Assembly (NCBI GenBank): GCA_024227975.1
Contig: JAAETV010000632.1
Location: forward strand, 1-14,460
DNA: 14,460 bases
Direction of reading: 5' to 3'
Source: Actinomycetes bacterium
GTDB lineage: Bacteria; Actinomycetota; Acidimicrobiia; Acidimicrobiales; SZUA-35
Shown here: one piece after another, positions 7,871-14,460 of the stretch
Numbering within the stretch: the first letter of the stretch is position 1
Layout: the number at the start of each line of letters is the position of its first letter
Translations under genes and position numbers: made by a program
Notes under the pieces: generated by a model
What the model was told of the DNA's origin: nothing
Database searches by the model: none
What the model saw: the letters and a program-made list of their open reading frames with translations, nothing else

Positions 7871-8842
7871 GACGACGGTGGTGCCGATACCAGCCCAGTG
7901 GTAGAGCAACTGGGCTTTGTCTCCGCTCTGGCGGACACAACCCGCCGATCGGAACGTGCCTAGCTGGGCCAAGGTCTGGAGCGGGGTACCGCCGGATCGG
8001 ATGGGGATACTGTGGAAACCGATGGCAAGTGATCGGCCCCGGGCGAAGCGGACCATATGGTTCATGGTGATCCCCCCATGCCCAGCCCACGCCTTCGGCG
8101 ATTTCGAGAACACCGAGTACAGCCCAGGGCTGGGGATGTTGCGGCGGCCCGAGACCAGGTAGGAGTCATACACCGCCCCATCAGCCTCCACCAGCCATAC
8201 CCGCTGGGAGCTGTTGTCGTACACGATCCGTCGGCCCGAACCCGATCCGGCCGGCACCGCGGGATATGGGGGCCGGGGTGGGGTGGTTCCAGTCCGGTGT
8301 ACGAACTCATCAGACTCTGAGAATTGGAGGAGCACTTGGGTCCGCGTCACCCCCCGGTCGAGCACTGTGTGCCAATACTGCCTTCCCCCGCCGTCGGCGC
8401 TGCGCTGGAGGACATTGCCATAGAGGAGGTCGACGAACCCTCCGGTATCGACCGATCCGTAGCGAGTCGACCACTCGGTCGAGACCATGAACGCGGCCGC
8501 CACGTCGGTGAGATCGGCCCCGGCCAGTTGCTGGGCCACCCAGTAGCTGTGTCCATCGGGATCAGGCAGGCGGCCGAACACCGCCAGGTAGAGCCGGGTG
8601 ACCGAATCGATGGTGGCGTCATCGGCACCAGGGACAGCGGGGCGAGGCAGGCCCTCGACCTTGGCCGCCGGCGCTGGTGTCCCAATCAATGCAAGCTCAG
8701 GTCCGGGGAGTGGGGCAACGGCCACGTCGGCCCCAACAGGGCCATGATCGGCCACCACCAATATCACCATCACCAAGGTGGCCAGCAATCCCCGCCCCCA
8801 GTGCCCAGTGGACGATCGTCTGTCCCGTTCGCGCGCAACCAT
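7859..8842 (-). CDS. Secreted DUF4214 - L,D-transpeptidase (YkuD) fusion protein
   Basis: A 327-residue exported cell-wall enzyme. An Arg-rich N-terminus and hydrophobic stretch (about residues 18-33) form a signal peptide or anchor, followed by a Pro/Ala linker. Residues ~75-185 form a DUF4214-type region with two repeats: LYLAVFGRLPDPDGHSYW, then LLYGNVLQRSADGGGRQYW. The C-terminal ~125 residues are a YkuD L,D-transpeptidase domain, with the catalytic His277 in GFHSIP and nucleophile Cys302 in TFRSAGCVRQS. The usual SHGC reads SAGC here, a variant I believe is seen in other actinobacteria. Family members form 3-3 peptidoglycan crosslinks or attach proteins to peptidoglycan. ATG 8842 has an in-frame TGA just upstream and no well-placed Shine-Dalgarno, so the message may be leaderless. 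It is convergent with the CapA gene and divergent from the MOSC gene. Confidence 0.88.
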   Translation of the reverse strand: MVARERDRRSSTGHWGRGLLATLVMVILVVADHGPVGADVAVAPLPGPELALIGTPAPAAKVEGLPRPAVPGADDATIDSVTRLYLAVFGRLPDPDGHSYWVAQQLAGADLTDVAAAFMVSTEWSTRYGSVDTGGFVDLLYGNVLQRSADGGGRQYWHTVLDRGVTRTQVLLQFSESDEFVHRTGTTPPRPPYPAVPAGSGSGRRIVYDNSSQRVWLVEADGAVYDSYLVSGRRNIPSPGLYSVFSKSPKAWAGHGGITMNHMVRFARGRSLAIGFHSIPIRSGGTPLQTLAQLGTFRSAGCVRQSGDKAQLLYHWAGIGTTVVVLG

Positions 8843-9039
8843 GCGAATTCAATCGGACGCCGCCCTCCGAATGTGATCAGCCTGGGCTGGCGAGATCAGG
8901 GCGGATAGGCCATTGACCCGGCCCCCAGATCCAGCCGGCAGCCAAAGGAAACGGGACCCACTGGTTCGATAGGCAGCAGTGGGCTAGGTTTCCGGAGACG
9001 GGCCAGAGCCATGTCGAGCGTTTCCTTGCGAGGATCACC

Positions 9040-9582
9040 GTGAGTTTCGATGGTCGCGTTGTTTCGATTCATACGACGGCGTCCGCTTCCGCGCCCATGG
9101 TCAAGCTCGATCGGGCAGAGCTCGTTGCTGGCACGGGCATCTTGGGCGATCGGTACGCGGTGGGAACTGGCCACTACTCGTCCCGCCCCCACATTGACCG
9201 CCAGGTCACATTGATCGAATCCGAAGTCCTGGAAGCACTCGCACGCGATCATGACGTGGACCTGCGACCCGAAGAACATCGCCGCAATATCACGACTGCT
9301 GGTGTTCCGGTCAATCATCTCGTCGGCCAGTACTTTGCCGTTGGTTCGTGTGTGCTCTACGGCGGACGCCTCAACGTCCCATGCGCCTACCTCCAGGACC
9401 TGCTCGACAAACAAGTGTTCCGCCCCCTCGTTCACCGCTCTGGCCTCAACTCCCGAATCATCGTCGGGGGCTTGGTGTCACCCGGCGACGCGATCACACC
9501 CGTGAATCGAGCCGACCTCGACCCCGGACTCGTCCAGGACAACGAGAAGACGCCCATCGAACCGGCTCCCGAGGTCATCTGA
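9040..9582 (+). CDS. MOSC-domain protein
   Basis: A 180-residue stand-alone MOSC protein. GTG 9040 is preceded by GAGGA at 9030-9034. Family features are GILGDRY near the N-terminus, RQVTLIE, RRNITTAG, then GQYFAVGSCVLYGG and the conserved VPCAYL with Cys115, the residue proposed in MOSC proteins to carry sulfur or contact molybdenum cofactor. It has no beta-barrel fusion, ferredoxin domain or signal peptide, so it should act in the cytoplasm. MOSC members include the Moco sulfurase C-terminus, YiiM and mARC-type proteins; this one's substrate is unknown. It lies 2.6 kb beyond a molybdoenzyme operon, which makes a cofactor link attractive but unproven. Its stop codon overlaps the first copy of the downstream 17-bp tandem repeat. 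Confidence 0.88.
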   Translation: MSFDGRVVSIHTTASASAPMVKLDRAELVAGTGILGDRYAVGTGHYSSRPHIDRQVTLIESEVLEALARDHDVDLRPEEHRRNITTAGVPVNHLVGQYFAVGSCVLYGGRLNVPCAYLQDLLDKQVFRPLVHRSGLNSRIIVGGLVSPGDAITPVNRADLDPGLVQDNEKTPIEPAPEVI

Positions 9583-9615
9583 CTGTGTGACCAGCTGAAC
9601 TGTGTGACCAGCTGA
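9582..9615. repeat. Perfect 17-bp tandem repeat, two copies
   Basis: ACTGTGTGACCAGCTGA occurs at 9582-9598 and again, without a gap, at 9599-9615, between the MOSC stop and the TetR gene. The core TGACCAG recurs inverted as CTGGTCA at 9630-9636. This pattern suggests protein binding sites, although slippage duplication alone could create the tandem part. Confidence 0.9.
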
Positions 9616-9642
9616 CCCACTTTGATATCCTGGTCAGATCAG
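9605..9642. promoter_or_regulatory. Candidate TetR operator region
   Basis: TGACCAG (9605-9611) faces CTGGTCA (9630-9636) across 18 bases. The latter is part of a 13-bp near-palindrome, CTGGTCAGATCAG (9630-9642), with one mismatched pair. It lies about 45 bases before the TetR start, where an autoregulatory operator is expected. No confident -35/-10 pair was found. Confidence 0.4.
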
Positions 9643-9685
9643 TCTCGAAACGGTCCATGATCTGAAGCAGCGTTTGGAGGTACTG

Positions 9686-10312
9686 TTGGAGCCCCCTGAC
9701 GCCATCTCGGCGGCCCAGCGACGAACTCGCGACCGCGTCTTGAGCGCCGCCGCCGACCACTTCGCCCGCCTCGGCTACCGTCGGACCAACATCTCCGATA
9801 TCGCCGACGAAGCGGGAATCGGCAAGGGAACCGTCTACCAGTACTTCGACAGCAAGATCGAGCTGCTGGTCGCCTGCGTCGCCCTCGAAAAATTCGATTT
9901 GATCCCCCGTTTGGAGGAGGTGATGGAGCGAGAGCCAGCCAAGCAGCTCGAGGCCTATCTCCAGATCGCCATCCGCTTCGCCATCACTGCCCCCCTATCC
10001 AGTGCCCTCATCAAGGGGGACCGGGAGCTCTCGGCGGCCCTGGCCGACGCGACAGAGGAAGGCCTTCTCGCCGACCCGGCCCAGAGCGTCGCCTTCCTCG
10101 GTGGGCTGGTATCTGGCGCCGCGCCCGGGGTGTCCGAAGAACAGCGCGACCGCCTGGCCCAAACCTTGCTGATCGCGAGCACCTTCCCCGCCCACCTATC
10201 GACAATGCAGCAGCTCATGGACCTCACGAACGAGGATTTCATCACGACCTACGCCCGGGTTCTAGCTCGAGGCGTTGCCAGCCAAAGCCCAGCGGAAGCG
10301 GAGCCAGTATGA
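9686..10312 (+). CDS. TetR-family transcriptional regulator of the adjacent ABC exporter
   Basis: A 208-residue TetR-type repressor. Shine-Dalgarno GGAGGT at 9676-9681 decides the start: TTG 9686 lies four bases after it, whereas TTG 9674 overlaps it. The N-terminal DNA-binding domain is typical, with RVLSAAADHFARLGYRRTN, then the helix-turn-helix ISDIADEAGIGKGTVYQYF and the SKIELL that follows it. The C-terminal ligand and dimer region is divergent, as usual, so the inducer cannot be predicted. Its stop overlaps the ABC ATPase start (ATGA at 10309), so regulator and transporter share one message. It most likely represses this operon by binding the repeat and palindrome region just upstream. 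Confidence 0.92.
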   Translation: MEPPDAISAAQRRTRDRVLSAAADHFARLGYRRTNISDIADEAGIGKGTVYQYFDSKIELLVACVALEKFDLIPRLEEVMEREPAKQLEAYLQIAIRFAITAPLSSALIKGDRELSAALADATEEGLLADPAQSVAFLGGLVSGAAPGVSEEQRDRLAQTLLIASTFPAHLSTMQQLMDLTNEDFITTYARVLARGVASQSPAEAEPV

Positions 10313-11220
10313 CCACAGCCATCCACGTCGAGAATCTTTCGAAGGCGTTTGGATCGACCCAAGCACTCGACGGTCTAGATCTGACTGTCGAGGCCGGCCA
10401 GGTCATGGGCTTCCTCGGGCCCAACGGGTCTGGCAAGTCGACGACAATCCGTGTGCTCATGGGGCTGTTGCGCCACGACTCTGGCGAGGTCCAGGTACTT
10501 GGTCAGGATCCATGGCACGACGCCGTCGAGCTCCACAAGCGGATCGCCTATGTTCCGGGTGATGTGAACCTCTGGCCGGGCCTGACTGGGGGCGAGACCA
10601 TCGACCTCTTCGGACGCCTCGGCGCTGGCCTCGACCCTAAACGGCGAAGCGAGATGATCGAACGGTTCGATCTAGACCCGACGAAGAAGGGTCGGACCTA
10701 CTCGAAGGGAAACCGCCAGAAGGTCGCTCTGGTCGCAGCACTGGCGGGAGACGCTGAGCTGTTCGTCTTCGATGAGCCGACAGCCGGCCTCGACCCATTG
10801 ATGGAGACGGTGTTCCAGAACACGATCAGTGAGATGCTGACCGACGGCAAGACCGTGCTCCTATCGAGCCACATCCTGGCCGAGGTCGAGTCATTGTGCG
10901 ACCAGGTCACGATCATTCGCGAAGGCCGAACGGTCGAAGCCGGCACCCTGGCCGAGCTCCGGTACCTGACCAGGACGTCGGTGGAGGCCACCACCACCGA
11001 ACCGATCGGGCCGATGGCCACCGCCGATGGAGTGTCTGGCTTCGAGGCCCATGGTGACCATCATGCCTCCTTCGCCGTTGCCAACTCCAAGCTGGCCGAG
11101 GTCATGAGCCGGCTGGCCGAACTGGGCATCGAAGCGATCGAGAGCCAGCCACCAACCCTCGAAGAGCTCTTCATGCGACACTACGCCGTTGAGCAGAACC
11201 ATACAGTGGCGAGCCAATGA
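10309..11220 (+). CDS. ABC transporter ATP-binding protein (drug/antibiotic export type)
   Basis: A 303-residue cytoplasmic ATPase with a complete nucleotide-binding domain. It has Walker A GPNGSGKST (residues 37-45, Lys43), signature YSKGNRQKV (131-139), Walker B FVFDEPTAGLDP (Asp155, Glu156) and switch His188 in SSHIL. The signature lacks the canonical LSGGQ and reads SKGNRQ, common in the ABC-2 drug export branch. Residues ~210-303 are a C-terminal accessory domain typical of that branch. ATG 10309 overlaps the regulator stop and the gene's own stop overlaps the permease start, so all three are coupled. It should energise the permease encoded next. The cargo is unknown; antibiotics or lipophilic compounds are typical for relatives. 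Confidence 0.93.
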   Translation: MTTAIHVENLSKAFGSTQALDGLDLTVEAGQVMGFLGPNGSGKSTTIRVLMGLLRHDSGEVQVLGQDPWHDAVELHKRIAYVPGDVNLWPGLTGGETIDLFGRLGAGLDPKRRSEMIERFDLDPTKKGRTYSKGNRQKVALVAALAGDAELFVFDEPTAGLDPLMETVFQNTISEMLTDGKTVLLSSHILAEVESLCDQVTIIREGRTVEAGTLAELRYLTRTSVEATTTEPIGPMATADGVSGFEAHGDHHASFAVANSKLAEVMSRLAELGIEAIESQPPTLEELFMRHYAVEQNHTVASQ

Positions 11221-12845
11221 GCAGGAACGGATTCGCCGGTACGACGAAGCTGCTTCGGCTGATCCTGCGTCTAGACAGGATCAAGCTGACGCTCTGGCTC
11301 CTTGGGCTCATCACCCTGATCGGGATCACCCCGTACTCGATGCGGGCCATCCTGGACGCCGAGGCTGAACTACAGGGCACTACGGCTGAGGAGGTGCTGG
11401 CCCAGCAGGCGGCCTTGCTGGAAACGAACGGGGCTTCGATCGCCTTGCAAGGACCACCCGACGCCCTCGACACCTTCGGCGGCCGCTACGCCTTCGAAAT
11501 AGGAGCCTTCACCCTGGCCATTGTCGCCCTCATGAACATCCTGTTGATCGCCCGCCACACCCGAGCCGAAGAGGAGTCAGGCCGGGCCGAGCTGGTCCGG
11601 GCCGCCGCTGTTGGACCATGGAGTGCGTTGACTGCGGTCAGCATCGTGGCTGTGGCTACCAACCTCATCTTGGGCCTTGGTACGAGCATCGTCTTCATCG
11701 CCGATGGCCGTGATGTCGGTCGATCGATCCTCTACGGCGCCAGCATGGCGTTGAGCGGCCTACTCTTCGCCGCCATCGCCCTGATCTGGGTTCAGGTGTT
11801 CGAGTACGGTCGGGCGGCGACCGGGATGTCGCTCGCCGGCCTGGCCGTTGCCTTCGCCCTGCGAGCAGTGGGTGATGTCAGGGACAACTGGCTTTCTCTA
11901 CTGTCGCCCCTTGGTTGGGTGCAAGCAGTCAACCCGTTCGGCGATCCGGTCCTATTGCCTTTCATTGTCTCATTGGTCGCCATTTCTGCCGCCGTGGCCA
12001 CTGCCATCGCCCTGGTAGTTCGGCGCGACGTCGGAGCCGGGCTGATCCAGCAACGACCAGGCCCAGCCCAAGCCAGCGCCTCCCTGACCACGCCGATCGG
12101 CTTTGCCTGGCGCCTACAGCGCTCGACATTGCTCTGGTGGACGATCGGGGCCGCCTTCATGGGTGCCATCTACGGTTCGGTAATCAGCGCCATTGACGAC
12201 TTCATCGAAGAAAACGAGGCGATGAGAGACATGCTCGAAGCGCTGGGGATGAGCGGAGACGCCCTACGGGAGGGGTTCATCACCGTCATCTTGTCGATGA
12301 TCGCTCTGATTGCGACGGCTGGGGTCATCCAGTCGCTGCTGCGCCCCCGAGGCGAAGAGATAGCGGGCCGGGCCGAACCCATCCTGGCTTGCGCCGTGTC
12401 TCGACGGGCTTGGCTTTCGTCCCACATCGTCCTGACGACCCTCGCTGCTCCAGTGTTCATGGTGGCGGCTGGGCTCGGCCTCTCGGTCACTGACGCCCTC
12501 GTCGTGGGGCACTTCACCGACTTCGGTGGCACGCTCGCCGCCGCCCTCGTCCGGGTACCTGCACTCTGGGCCGTGGCCGGCATCGGCCTACTGCTCTACG
12601 GATGGGTGAGACGCTTCACCTTCGGTGTGTGGGGGGTGTTCACCGCCATATCAGTCATCTTCTTGTTCGGAGAGCTTCTGCGGCTCCCGAATCAGGCGAT
12701 GAACCTGTCCCCCTTCCGCCATGTCACCCATCTTCCCGGCAGTGACCAGAGCTGGCTGCCTGTTGTCATCCTTTGCGCCATGGCGTTGGTGACAGGGGCG
12801 ATGGGACTCGCCCTGTTCGACCGTCGCGACGTCGGCACCGCCTAG
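11217..12845 (+). CDS. ABC-2 type exporter permease (antibiotic/multidrug efflux)
   Basis: A 542-residue membrane permease, about twice the length of a single six-helix ABC-2 subunit. Two similar halves are apparent: the first has membrane segments between roughly residues 20 and 270, and the second opens near residue 300 with TPIGFAWRLQRSTLLWWTIG and continues to the end. Each half begins with a cytoplasmic lead-in, a helix and a large extracellular loop. A motif of the RHTRAEEESGRAELVRAA kind in half one is echoed by RGEEIAGRAEPILACAVS in half two. This duplicated layout is that of actinobacterial exporters annotated as polyketide or multidrug export permeases. The start ATG overlaps the ATPase stop (ATGA at 11217). 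The transported compound cannot be read from the sequence. Confidence 0.9.
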   Translation: MSRNGFAGTTKLLRLILRLDRIKLTLWLLGLITLIGITPYSMRAILDAEAELQGTTAEEVLAQQAALLETNGASIALQGPPDALDTFGGRYAFEIGAFTLAIVALMNILLIARHTRAEEESGRAELVRAAAVGPWSALTAVSIVAVATNLILGLGTSIVFIADGRDVGRSILYGASMALSGLLFAAIALIWVQVFEYGRAATGMSLAGLAVAFALRAVGDVRDNWLSLLSPLGWVQAVNPFGDPVLLPFIVSLVAISAAVATAIALVVRRDVGAGLIQQRPGPAQASASLTTPIGFAWRLQRSTLLWWTIGAAFMGAIYGSVISAIDDFIEENEAMRDMLEALGMSGDALREGFITVILSMIALIATAGVIQSLLRPRGEEIAGRAEPILACAVSRRAWLSSHIVLTTLAAPVFMVAAGLGLSVTDALVVGHFTDFGGTLAAALVRVPALWAVAGIGLLLYGWVRRFTFGVWGVFTAISVIFLFGELLRLPNQAMNLSPFRHVTHLPGSDQSWLPVVILCAMALVTGAMGLALFDRRDVGTA

Positions 12846-12874
12846 GGGTCGGAACCACAGGTTGTGCGATCCCC
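12845..12874 (+). terminator. Hairpin at the end of the efflux operon
   Basis: Nested pairing starts at the last base of the permease stop: GGGGTCG (12845-12851) with CGA-T-CCCC (12867-12874, one bulged T), around an inner AACC-ACA-GGTT hairpin. No T-run follows. It may end the exporter message and separate it from the next gene. Confidence 0.35.
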
Positions 12875-12897
12875 CAGTAGCTGTTTGCATGGGATTG

Positions 12898-13425
12898 ATG
12901 CCTGAACGAAGCGATATCACCGATGCCACCAAGGTCGCGACATTGTTGACCGATTATCCGGAGCTCGAGGAGCTCCTGATCTCAATGTCTCCAGCCTTTG
13001 TGAAGCTACGCAATCCGGTACTGCGCCGAAGCGTCGCCCGAGTGGCGACCTTGAAACAAGCAGCAAGTGTTGGCGGCATCGAGGTTGGCGATTTTGTCAA
13101 CGAACTGAGGGTGGCGGCGGGCTTGGCCGCTTTGGTGGACATGGCGGTTGAAGAGACCGAGTACTTCGGACCGCAGCCAGACTGGTTCAGCCCCGAATCG
13201 ATTGTGGTCGTCATGCGGGAAGAGGACCTCGATCCAGATGTGATGCCAATCAACCCGCTACTGCGTACTGTGCGGGACCTGAGCGGTGACGAGATCGCCG
13301 AGCTCGTCACATCCCATCTCCCAGCACCGGGAATCGACATCCTGAAGCGCAAGGGCTACCGCACCTGGGTCGAAGACCGTGACGGATCCATCCATACCTT
13401 CGTCAATCGACCCACAACCATCTGA
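12898..13425 (+). CDS. DUF1858 - DUF2249 domain protein
   Basis: A 175-residue cytoplasmic protein with two small domains. Residues ~5-70 match the DUF1858 pattern: KVATLLTDYPELEELLISMS, then FVKLRNPVLRRSVARVATL and a VNELR end. Residues ~110-170 match DUF2249: LDPDVMPINPLLRTVRDL, then ELVTSHLPAPGIDILKRKGY, a TusA-like fold with a conserved HxPxP segment. Such pairs often accompany nitrogen-oxide metabolism or iron-sulfur proteins, and their biochemistry is largely undefined. The start is uncertain: ATG 12898 has GGGA close by, ATG 12889 adds three residues, and TTG 12862 would lie inside the upstream hairpin. It stands alone downstream of the efflux operon. A link to the molybdoenzyme is possible but rests on family association only. 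Confidence 0.82.
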   Translation: MPERSDITDATKVATLLTDYPELEELLISMSPAFVKLRNPVLRRSVARVATLKQAASVGGIEVGDFVNELRVAAGLAALVDMAVEETEYFGPQPDWFSPESIVVVMREEDLDPDVMPINPLLRTVRDLSGDEIAELVTSHLPAPGIDILKRKGYRTWVEDRDGSIHTFVNRPTTI

Positions 13426-13580
13426 ACCCCTCCCCCGGTTCTGGCAGGCCGGACAAACACGATCCATAGCAACGGTTGTCGAAGACGGGACCGCGACCTG
13501 GGCTCTGCCAGCGACCGGAGATCGGCCTGACAGCAGCGAACTCCATCATCTCCTCGTCACACAAGAAGGAGTGAGGCTCG

Positions 13581-13884
13581 ATGGATTCGGAAATCGCAAC
13601 GATGTTTGGGTTGGCGCTGCTCAGCGTCAGCATATGGACTCTGAGAATCGCGATCACGGCGCGCGGTCTGAAGCTGGCTAGTTGTGTACGTACTGGCCTT
13701 CTCCCAACTGGTGACCGATCTTGGTTCCCCAACTCGCATCCTGAGCTATGCGGCAGGGGTGGGAGTGGGTACCGCGGTCGGACTCATCCTCGACGACAAG
13801 ACGGCGAGGGGCCACACAGAGCTCCACCTCATGGCGCTCGGGGATCGGATTGATCCAGGCGAACGCTTCACGGTGCAGCCATGA
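13581..13884 (+). pseudogene. UPF0316/DUF5698 membrane protein gene, frameshifted and apparently internally deleted
   Basis: The ATG at 13581 is preceded by AAGGAG at 13566-13571, and the first ~34 codons read as a UPF0316/DUF5698 N-terminus (ALLSVSIWTLRIAITARGLK). Homology then continues in another frame from about 13678, reading VVYVLAFSQLVTDLGSPTRI and VGVGTAVGLILDDKTARG, to a stop at 13882-13884. The switch must occur between 13671 and 13684, because the second frame has a TGA at 13669. Family members usually have about nine more residues between the RG-K-L segment and the VLA-SQ segment, so a short deletion together with the frame change is likelier than a single-base error. The C-terminal DUF2179-like part is missing. 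The intact protein would be a small membrane protein of unknown function. Confidence is moderate, because the family was recognised by pattern only. Confidence 0.6.
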
Positions 13885-14062
13885 AGAGCTCGACAACGCA
13901 CCCGAACTCGATCCGGGAGACCCGGTCGAGTTGGGGGTTGAAATCGCAGCCCCTCGGAACCAGCTCCCGGGGTTGGCCGTCGTCGGCGGTTGCTGCGGAA
14001 CGAGCCACGCCCACATCGACCAGATGGCTCAGGCCTGCGACCGGGTACCGGTAGAAGGGTGA
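13877..14062 (+). pseudogene. Orphan C-terminus of a homocysteine S-methyltransferase
   Basis: About 61 codons read SHEELDNAPELDPGDPVELG, then LPGLAVVGGCCGTSHAHIDQMAQAC. The GGCCGT-x-x-x-HI motif is the zinc-binding C-terminal signature of homocysteine S-methyltransferases (Pfam S-methyl_trans), and the SHEELD segment precedes it at normal spacing in actinobacterial members. The remaining ~240 residues, including the first zinc-ligand Cys, are absent: upstream in this frame is only the UPF0316 remnant. There is no start codon with a ribosome site. It is a gene fragment left by a deletion, joined to the upstream remnant at about 13877-13884. Confidence 0.7.
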
Positions 14063-14112
14063 CCGAGCCTCACCATGGTTGCGGACTCCAGGTCCGTTCA
14101 GGCTGTTGGATC

Positions 14113-14460
14113 TCAGCCGACCGGATCGAGGCCGAGGGCCACTCGTCCTGAGAACCGGGCCTGCTTGGCCCGAGGCAGGGGGTGGAACATGCAGCCATGG
14201 ACATCGCGGTAGAGGCGCTCGATCTCGGAGCTCTTGGTGTAGCCAAAGCCGCCGGTGACCTCGATGGCCAGTCGAACTGATTGGATCAGCGAGTCGGCCG
14301 CGATGTTCTTGCGGGCCAGGGTGAGGCTCGAGTGCTCATCGGTGTTGTCGAAGCTCAGATTGTCGGACGAGGCCAGCATGGCTTTGACCGAGTCGGCACC
14401 CATTGTGTGAGCGGTGATCATCTCCCCGACAAGCTGCAACACATGGGGGTCCTCGCGACC
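14113..14460 (-). CDS. Acyl-CoA dehydrogenase, C-terminal part (partial)
   Basis: The minus-strand frame is open from the window end to TAG-free stop at 14113-14115, giving 115 visible residues; the N-terminus lies beyond 14460. The sequence is the C-terminal all-helical domain of an acyl-CoA dehydrogenase. It has ARKNIAADSLIQSVRLAIEV, then the conserved TGGFGYTKSSEIERLYRDV, where family members have GG-x-GY and the ER-x-x-RD motif that contacts FAD across the dimer. It oxidises an acyl-CoA, or is a related flavoprotein; the chain-length class and catalytic base cannot be judged from this part. It is convergent with the methyltransferase remnant. A short GC hairpin (14082-14096) lies between them. 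Confidence 0.88.
   Translation of the reverse strand, partial: GREDPHVLQLVGEMITAHTMGADSVKAMLASSDNLSFDNTDEHSSLTLARKNIAADSLIQSVRLAIEVTGGFGYTKSSEIERLYRDVHGCMFHPLPRAKQARFSGRVALGLDPVG

Noticed and set aside
8324..8908. Plus-strand open frame (194 codons) over the L,D-transpeptidase gene
   Set aside because: It is antisense to a gene with clear catalytic motifs, and its own translation is low-complexity and Arg/Gly-rich without a family pattern.
8843..9039. Divergent intergenic region between the L,D-transpeptidase and MOSC genes, searched for promoters
   Set aside because: No convincing -35/-10 pair, operator palindrome or riboswitch-like structure was visible on either strand, apart from the MOSC ribosome site.
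8896..9435. Minus-strand open frame (179 codons) over the MOSC gene and the upstream gap
   Set aside because: It opposes the MOSC gene, whose family motifs and ribosome site are clear; no independent support.
13379..13681. Plus-strand open frame (100 codons) bridging the DUF1858 gene end and the UPF0316 remnant start
   Set aside because: It overlaps both neighbours, its third-position GC looks lower than that of nearby genes, and I recognise no family. The 155 bases between those genes are best left as non-coding.
14082..14096. Short hairpin CGGAC/GTCCG between convergent gene ends
   Set aside because: A five-base stem without a T-run is common by chance in GC-rich DNA, so I did not call it a terminator.

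Overview
The window looks like chromosome of a high-GC actinobacterium, most plausibly Acidimicrobiia or a relative. This is inference from GTG/TTG starts, ATGA/GTGA stop-start overlaps, a DUF4214-L,D-transpeptidase fusion, and a TetR-ABC export cassette typical of the phylum. There are no rRNA or tRNA genes, CRISPR arrays or insertion sequences that I can see.

Bases 1-6396 are one tightly packed plus-strand operon for a type II DMSO-reductase-family molybdoenzyme. In order it holds the C-terminal ~680 residues of the molybdopterin catalytic (alpha) subunit, a ~102-residue protein of unknown function, the four-cluster iron-sulfur (beta) subunit, a TorD/NarJ-like assembly chaperone, an ethylbenzene-dehydrogenase-type heme b (gamma) subunit, and a polytopic membrane protein. 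The A-B-D-C order is that of serABDC, clrABDC and ddhABDC. The beta subunit, however, reads closest to the NxrB proteins of Nitrospira-type nitrite oxidoreductases. The complex therefore probably interconverts nitrate and nitrite, or acts on a similar oxyanion, outside the cytoplasmic membrane. The direction cannot be decided here. The small protein and the membrane protein are the non-standard parts of the cluster.

Bases 6397-9582 hold envelope and cofactor genes: a CapA-type metallophosphatase lipoprotein (+), a convergent secreted L,D-transpeptidase with a DUF4214 domain (-), and a divergent MOSC-domain protein (+) that may relate to molybdenum cofactor chemistry.

Bases 9583-12845 hold a self-contained efflux cassette: a 17-bp perfect tandem repeat with inverted copies of its core (a likely operator), a TetR regulator, an ABC ATPase and a large ABC permease, all translationally coupled.

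Bases 12846-14460 hold a DUF1858-DUF2249 protein, then a decayed stretch: a UPF0316/DUF5698 membrane-protein gene with a frameshift and apparent internal deletion, running into the orphan C-terminus of a homocysteine S-methyltransferase. The window ends in the C-terminal part of an acyl-CoA dehydrogenase on the minus strand.
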